Source: a bacterium
GTDB taxonomy: Bacteria; Tectomicrobia; Entotheonellia; Entotheonellales; Entotheonellaceae
DNA: 10,472 nucleotides
Direction: 5' to 3'
Assembly (NCBI GenBank): GCA_027294925.1
Contig: JAPULM010000075.1
Span: 1 to 10,472 of the forward strand
Made by a program: the position numbers and the translations under genes. Below, one piece after another: positions 6,702-10,472 of this stretch. Numbering within the stretch: the first letter of the stretch is position 1; every line of letters starts with the position of its first letter. The notes beneath the pieces are model-generated. The model was given only the letters and a program-made list of their open reading frames with translations. It was not told where the DNA came from and did not search any database.

Positions 6702-7871
6702 ATGCGAAACATCGTCGGACAAACCCCCAGGGGTGATGATTTTTTCCCAAGAGACACAATCGCCAACCGTATTTACAGAAGGTTGAGCGCTGGCGAAAAC
6801 GTGTATCTTGCTGCACCGAGGCGAGTCGGCAAAACCGCCATCATGCGCCATTTAGAAGATAAGCCGAGGGAAAACTATGAGTTCAAGTATATCATTACCG
6901 AGTCTGTTGATAATGCCACCGATTACTTCAAACGCCTCCTAGAATCTTTGCACCGATTAAAATCGCTGCCCCGGAAATCTCTGGATGCCATTGGTGGCTT
7001 TCTCCGAAAAATCAAAGGGGTTAAAATTGGGCTTGAAGGCGTGGGATTCGAGTTGGACAATGCCGAAAAGTCAGAATATTTCGCCGAATTGAAAGGTCTG
7101 ATGGAGAAATTAGATACAGGTGGTACCAAAGTCGTCATCATGATCGATGAATTTCCACAGACCGTGAAGAACATCTTGGAAAAAAATGATGCAGAAGCGG
7201 CAAAACAGTTCCTGCAACTCAATCGCGAAATTCGACATCTGAGAAATGAAAACGTTGGCTTTATTCTGACAGGTTCTATCGGCTTACCCATGGTCGCCGA
7301 ACAATTAGACGCCACGGTCCACATCAACGACTTAAGCGTCATCGAAGTGCCACCGTTAAATCGACAAGAGGCGAGAGCCTTCACGACAAGACTCCTTAAT
7401 TATGAAAACGTTCGTCATGCACACGACGCCATTGACTATCTGCTGGACAAAATTGAGTGGTTCGTCCCGTTTCACATTCAATTGGTAGTACAAGAACTCA
7501 TTGACGAGCATTTGGATACAGGCGAGCCGGTGAATAACGCCACGGTTGATAACGCTTTTGACAAAATTGCCGACCGGCGAAATGACATCTACTTTGCGCA
7601 CTATTACAGCCGTCTAAAGGGAACCTTTCCTGACGGTCGTCAACACGCCTTTGCTTTGGCGCTTCTCGAGGAACTCGCGCAAGAGAACGCACGCTCGGCT
7701 CAGCAGATCGACGCCATCGCTGCAGCACACCATCTCGAAAATTACGGGCTTGTGTTGCGCACCCTGGAATTTGACGGTTACATTTTTCGCCATGATGATG
7801 GGAATAAAACCTTCTATCGTTTCACGTCGCCGGTCTTGCGCCTCTGGTGGAGAACATACGTGAAGAGGTAG
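6702..7871 (+). CDS. AAA-family ATPase, ATPase_2 / archaeal-type P-loop ATPase
   Basis: This 389-residue protein opens with the family-like VGQTPRGDDFFPRD. It has a Walker A motif, APRRVGKT (38-45), a Walker B strand with catalytic acid, VVIMIDE (144-150), and a sensor-like ILTGSIG (188-194). Residues about 310-389 look like a winged-helix domain ending in FTSPVLRLWW, typical of archaeal-type ATPases (ATPase_2, related to STAND NTPases and ORC/Cdc6-like proteins). No nuclease, membrane or toxin domain is visible. It is the first gene of a plus-strand pair, 81 bases before a second P-loop ATPase, with a strong ribosome binding site. All key nucleotide-binding residues are present, so it should bind and hydrolyse ATP. 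Its biological role is not known; regulation or sensing by an ATP-driven switch is an inference from the architecture. Confidence 0.85.
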   Translation: MRNIVGQTPRGDDFFPRDTIANRIYRRLSAGENVYLAAPRRVGKTAIMRHLEDKPRENYEFKYIITESVDNATDYFKRLLESLHRLKSLPRKSLDAIGGFLRKIKGVKIGLEGVGFELDNAEKSEYFAELKGLMEKLDTGGTKVVIMIDEFPQTVKNILEKNDAEAAKQFLQLNREIRHLRNENVGFILTGSIGLPMVAEQLDATVHINDLSVIEVPPLNRQEARAFTTRLLNYENVRHAHDAIDYLLDKIEWFVPFHIQLVVQELIDEHLDTGEPVNNATVDNAFDKIADRRNDIYFAHYYSRLKGTFPDGRQHAFALALLEELAQENARSAQQIDAIAAAHHLENYGLVLRTLEFDGYIFRHDDGNKTFYRFTSPVLRLWWRTYVKR

Positions 7872-7876
7872 AGTTG

Positions 7877-7939
7877 ATGCCACGTCCAATCCACCCGTGC
7901 AAAGTGAAACAGTGTCAGGCTGATACGGCGCGATGCTGA
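7877..7939 (+). CDS. Possible 20-residue Cys-rich peptide between the two ATPase genes
   Basis: An ATG at 7877 opens a 20-codon frame ending at TGA 7937-7939. GAGG (7865-7868, within the last codons of the upstream ATPase gene) lies 8 bases before it. The peptide has three Cys among its 20 residues (8, 13, 20) and several Arg/Lys. Its stop codon falls on the edge of the ribosome binding site of the next gene, 13 bases before that gene's ATG, an arrangement that would suit translational coupling. At this length chance is a serious alternative. Confidence 0.18.
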   Translation: MPRPIHPCKVKQCQADTARC

Positions 7940-7952
7940 AGAGGTCAACGTC

Positions 7953-9974
7953 ATGCTAAAGGACCAAGCCGCTACACTCTATAACCCTCATGAATTGAGC
8001 AAAGAACGACTCATCGAGAGCTTTGTTGTCCGAACTAGAGTGTTCAAAAAGCTGTTTCAAGACATCAAAAACTCAAAGATGAACGTGCCCGAACCGCATT
8101 TCCTCATTGAAGGACAACGAGGCTCTGGAAAAACGACCCTCTTGCTCCGGCTGAGTTATGAGATTGAGAATGACCCTGTCCTGAATGCATGGCTGGTGCC
8201 GGTCGTTTTCAAAGAAGAGGCGTATTACGGCATTTTCAATCTGGCTCAGCTGTGGAGAACAACGGCGGAAATATTAGCAGATAAAGATGAAACCTTCCTG
8301 GATTTAGTGGAGCAGATGAGGCAGCCCAGCGATGAGGACGAAGACGATGAGCGTCTCTGTTTTGAGCTCTTGGTAAATGCGCTCGAGAACCACGATAAGA
8401 AGCTTATCCTATGCATCGATAATCTTGGGGAGATGCTGCAAAATTTCAGTGACAGGGAGAGCCGGCGCATACGCGAAGTCCTGATGACGTGCCCGCATCT
8501 CCGAATTGTCGGGGCGAGTTCTGTCATATTGGAAGCCTTCTTCCAATATAAACATGCCTTCTATGAGTTTTTTAAGCCCATTCAACTGGAGGGGCTAAGT
8601 CGCGACGAGACCCGGATGTTATTGTTACAGCTTGCAAAGGCGAGTCACGAAGAGGAGACCATCCAATATATCATTGCAAACCATCCCGGCCGTGTTGAAA
8701 GTTTGCGTACCCTGACGGGAGGTGTCATTCGCACGATTGTCTTGTTGTTTGAGATTTTTACGGATGATAAAGACGGTAACTCCATGACCGACCTGGAGCG
8801 TGTGCTGGACGGGGTGACGCCGCTCTTCAAACATCGCATGGATGGCCTTACCCCGCAGCAGCGGCCGATCATCAACGCCATCGCCCTCAACTGGGACGCG
8901 CTTAGCCCCGCAGAAATTGCCTCCAAGACACACCAGGACATCGAGGCGGTCAAAACGATCATCGCGGTACTGGAGAAGGTTTTTATCGTCCAGAGAGTGC
9001 CGACCGATACCCAACAGAATCTCTACTACTTGCGGGAGCGTTTCTTCAATATCTGGTATCTCATGCGAGTTGCCTCGAGGCGGAGCCAGAGTAAAGTGAT
9101 CTGGCTTGTCCGCTTTTTGGAAAACTGGTATGGCCCGGAGGAACTGGAAAAGCGGGCCAAACAACACATCCGTGCCGTTGCCAGTGGTGAATTTTATCCC
9201 AAAGCTGCCTATTACCTGACCGAAGCGCTAGCGCGGACGGGTAAATTAGACATCCACACCGAACACCAGATGAAAACCGAGACGCGACGACTCTTGCTGG
9301 AAAAGGACGAACGTTTAGCAGCGGAGCTGTCACCATCAGATAAAGAGTTATTTGAACCAGCAGAAGCCTATTATCAGAATGATGAATATGAAGCGGCTAA
9401 AGAGCTATTTTTGAAAATCAGAAATAAGAACGAATACATTTATTTTCAACTCGGCTATGCGTTTACCGAGTTACAGGACTACCCAAAGGCAGAACAGTAT
9501 TACTTACAGGCCGTCGAACACGGCGATACGGACGCAATGCACAGTTTAGCGTGGTTTTATTTTGAGCGTAAACAAAAGCGGAGAGATGCGCTCAAGTATG
9601 CCCAACGCGCCTCAAAAGCGGAAAAAAGTAGCAACCATGCGCACACCCTGGCCTGTATTTACGTCTGGAACGAGCAAATCGAAGACGCTCTCCGCATCGC
9701 GCCAGTCTTCATGGAGGACGAAGCGTATTACGAAACATCTGAGAATGACATTACGCTCTATCTCATGCTTCTCCTCGCCAAAGGGCAATACGGATATGTT
9801 GCTGAGTACTTTGAAAAGCCGGAGCTGAGCTTAAAAGATCGGTTAAAGCCGCTGTATTATGCGCTGCTGCGTCTCTCTGGGAACAATGACTACAACAAAA
9901 TGCCACCGGAACTCTCCGAGCCTGTCAGTCAGATCATTGAGCGCGTCAAGCAGATGACGGTGGATTATGCGTGA
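7953..9974 (+). CDS. P-loop ATPase with winged-helix and C-terminal TPR/Sel1-like repeats
   Basis: This 673-residue protein has an N-terminal P-loop domain: Walker A GQRGSGKTT (54-62), and a Walker B strand LILCIDN (151-157) in which Asp156 is followed by Asn rather than the usual second acid. A sensor-like IVGASS lies near 185, and TGGVIR near 255. An acidic run, SDEDEDDE, sits at 126-133. Residues about 297-372 look like a winged-helix domain ending in RERFFNIWYLMR, which echoes the domain order of the upstream ATPase. From about 460 to 590 there are TPR/Sel1-like helical repeats, e.g. AEAYYQNDEYEAAKELF and LGYAFTELQDYPKAEQYY, followed by a helical end. TPR solenoids bind proteins or peptides, so this fits a STAND-like sensor or scaffold, presumably cytoplasmic. 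GAAGAGG lies 8 bases before the ATG. It is probably co-transcribed with the ATPase upstream. Function unknown. Confidence 0.87.
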   Translation: MLKDQAATLYNPHELSKERLIESFVVRTRVFKKLFQDIKNSKMNVPEPHFLIEGQRGSGKTTLLLRLSYEIENDPVLNAWLVPVVFKEEAYYGIFNLAQLWRTTAEILADKDETFLDLVEQMRQPSDEDEDDERLCFELLVNALENHDKKLILCIDNLGEMLQNFSDRESRRIREVLMTCPHLRIVGASSVILEAFFQYKHAFYEFFKPIQLEGLSRDETRMLLLQLAKASHEEETIQYIIANHPGRVESLRTLTGGVIRTIVLLFEIFTDDKDGNSMTDLERVLDGVTPLFKHRMDGLTPQQRPIINAIALNWDALSPAEIASKTHQDIEAVKTIIAVLEKVFIVQRVPTDTQQNLYYLRERFFNIWYLMRVASRRSQSKVIWLVRFLENWYGPEELEKRAKQHIRAVASGEFYPKAAYYLTEALARTGKLDIHTEHQMKTETRRLLLEKDERLAAELSPSDKELFEPAEAYYQNDEYEAAKELFLKIRNKNEYIYFQLGYAFTELQDYPKAEQYYLQAVEHGDTDAMHSLAWFYFERKQKRRDALKYAQRASKAEKSSNHAHTLACIYVWNEQIEDALRIAPVFMEDEAYYETSENDITLYLMLLLAKGQYGYVAEYFEKPELSLKDRLKPLYYALLRLSGNNDYNKMPPELSEPVSQIIERVKQMTVDYA

Positions 9975-10038
9975 AAATCGAGCCGAGGCGTCTCATCGTC
10001 TGCACAGGGTGGCAGCCTGCCGGCAGAGTGTTCGATTC
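9975..10038. other. Short convergent gap between the TPR ATPase gene and thiL
   Basis: These 64 bases separate two convergent stop codons. They contain the 10-bp palindrome CTGCCGGCAG near 10016-10025 but no hairpin followed by a T-run on either strand, so I cannot name a terminator. Confidence 0.4.
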
Positions 10039-10472
10039 TCATGCAGAGCGGAAGTGATCGTAACCTCGGACTTGTAGCGGGTGTTGGCTACCATCCGGAT
10101 GAGTAAGGACGACACCAACTCCAGGTTGGATGGTGCCCGCGCGTACCAACGGACAGTCGAATTGCTGCTGAAAGTCGTCCTGAAGACCCACAATACATTG
10201 TGGCGGTGCGGTGATGCAGAGTTCGAAGTCTTCGCCGCCATGCAGGGCATAGTCGAGCGGGTCGGCTTGCCGAGTCAACGCGATCTGTCGCGTTGACTCG
10301 GCAATGGGTATATGGACGGCATCGAGTTGCGCCCCTACCCCACTGGCTTCACAAATGTGGCGCAGATCGCTCGATAGACCATCGCTGATGTCGAGCAGGC
10401 TGTGAAGTACGGTGTGCTCGCGTAAGTACTGCGCTTCTCGCAGACGGGGTCGCGGTCGGCGGTAACGGGTCA
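10039..10472 (-). CDS. thiL: Thiamine-monophosphate kinase, C-terminal part (cut by the window edge)
   Basis: Reading the minus strand from the right edge gives about 143 uninterrupted residues ending at TGA 10041-10039. They contain the ThiL hallmarks DISDGL (10392-10375) with SSDLRHI after it, then DPLDYALHGGEDFEL (ending near 10219), and a C-terminal GTI-G-G and GYDHF. ThiL phosphorylates thiamine monophosphate to thiamine pyrophosphate with ATP, the last step of cofactor synthesis, in the cytoplasm. Full proteins are about 320-350 residues, so the N-terminal half, with the Mg/ATP-binding region, lies outside the window. The C-terminus looks complete. The spacing between IP and the DPL of the GGED segment is normal, even though a perfect inverted repeat (10267-10304) encodes this stretch. 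No other thiamine gene is visible. Confidence 0.92.
   Translation of the reverse strand, partial: TRYRRPRPRLREAQYLREHTVLHSLLDISDGLSSDLRHICEASGVGAQLDAVHIPIAESTRQIALTRQADPLDYALHGGEDFELCITAPPQCIVGLQDDFQQQFDCPLVRAGTIQPGVGVVLTHPDGSQHPLQVRGYDHFRSA
10267..10304. repeat. Perfect 16-bp inverted repeat with 6-base loop, inside thiL
   Basis: TTGCCGAGTCAACGCG (10267-10282) and its exact reverse complement CGCGTTGACTCGGCAA (10289-10304) flank ATCTGT. On the thiL strand it encodes roughly AESTRQIALTRQA, the variable stretch before the GGED motif. No T-run follows on either strand, so it is not a standard terminator. Sixteen perfect pairs with a short loop are very unlikely by chance and would form a stable hairpin in the mRNA. 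Confidence 0.85.

Noticed and set aside
7938..7955. Shared GAAGAGGTCAA leader before the second ATPase gene and before the channel gene
   Set aside because: Both are simply purine-rich ribosome binding sites. An 11-base match at two sites is not enough to call a regulatory motif.

Overview
This is a bacterial window of moderate G+C (about half, by eye) with five substantial genes, the start of another gene at the left edge and a cut gene at the right edge. A large MscK/MscM-type channel with a Sec signal and a long periplasmic coiled-coil domain, a second Sec-type signal peptide at the left edge, and thiL point to a diderm (Gram-negative-type) bacterium. The sequence alone does not fix the lineage.

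Layout. 1-96 (minus) is the first 32 codons of an exported protein, with its own ribosome binding site and a consensus -10 box. 97-786 holds no convincing long gene: an AT island of about 19% G+C over 121-300, a possible 30-codon ORF containing a strong hairpin, and otherwise nothing I recognise. 787-2553 (minus) is a cobalamin-binding radical SAM enzyme of the DUF4070/HpnP-like type. It is divergent from a small AbrB/SpoVT-type antitoxin (plus, ending 2882) that has no toxin next to it. 2928-6368 (minus) is a 1146-residue mechanosensitive channel. A 333-base divergent gap leads to a plus-strand pair of P-loop ATPases, 6702-7871 and 7953-9974. Converging on them from the right edge is the C-terminal part of thiL (minus), which carries a perfect 16-bp inverted repeat inside its coding sequence.

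How the genes relate. The radical SAM gene, channel and thiL look like unlinked single-gene units. The only clear functional unit is the ATPase pair: same strand, 81 bases apart, good ribosome binding sites, both with an N-terminal P-loop NTPase domain and a C-terminal winged-helix-like part. The second adds a TPR/Sel1-like solenoid. This resembles the sensor/switch architecture of STAND and archaeal-type ATPases. The pair is the best candidate here for an undescribed system, but no effector domain is visible and its role is open.
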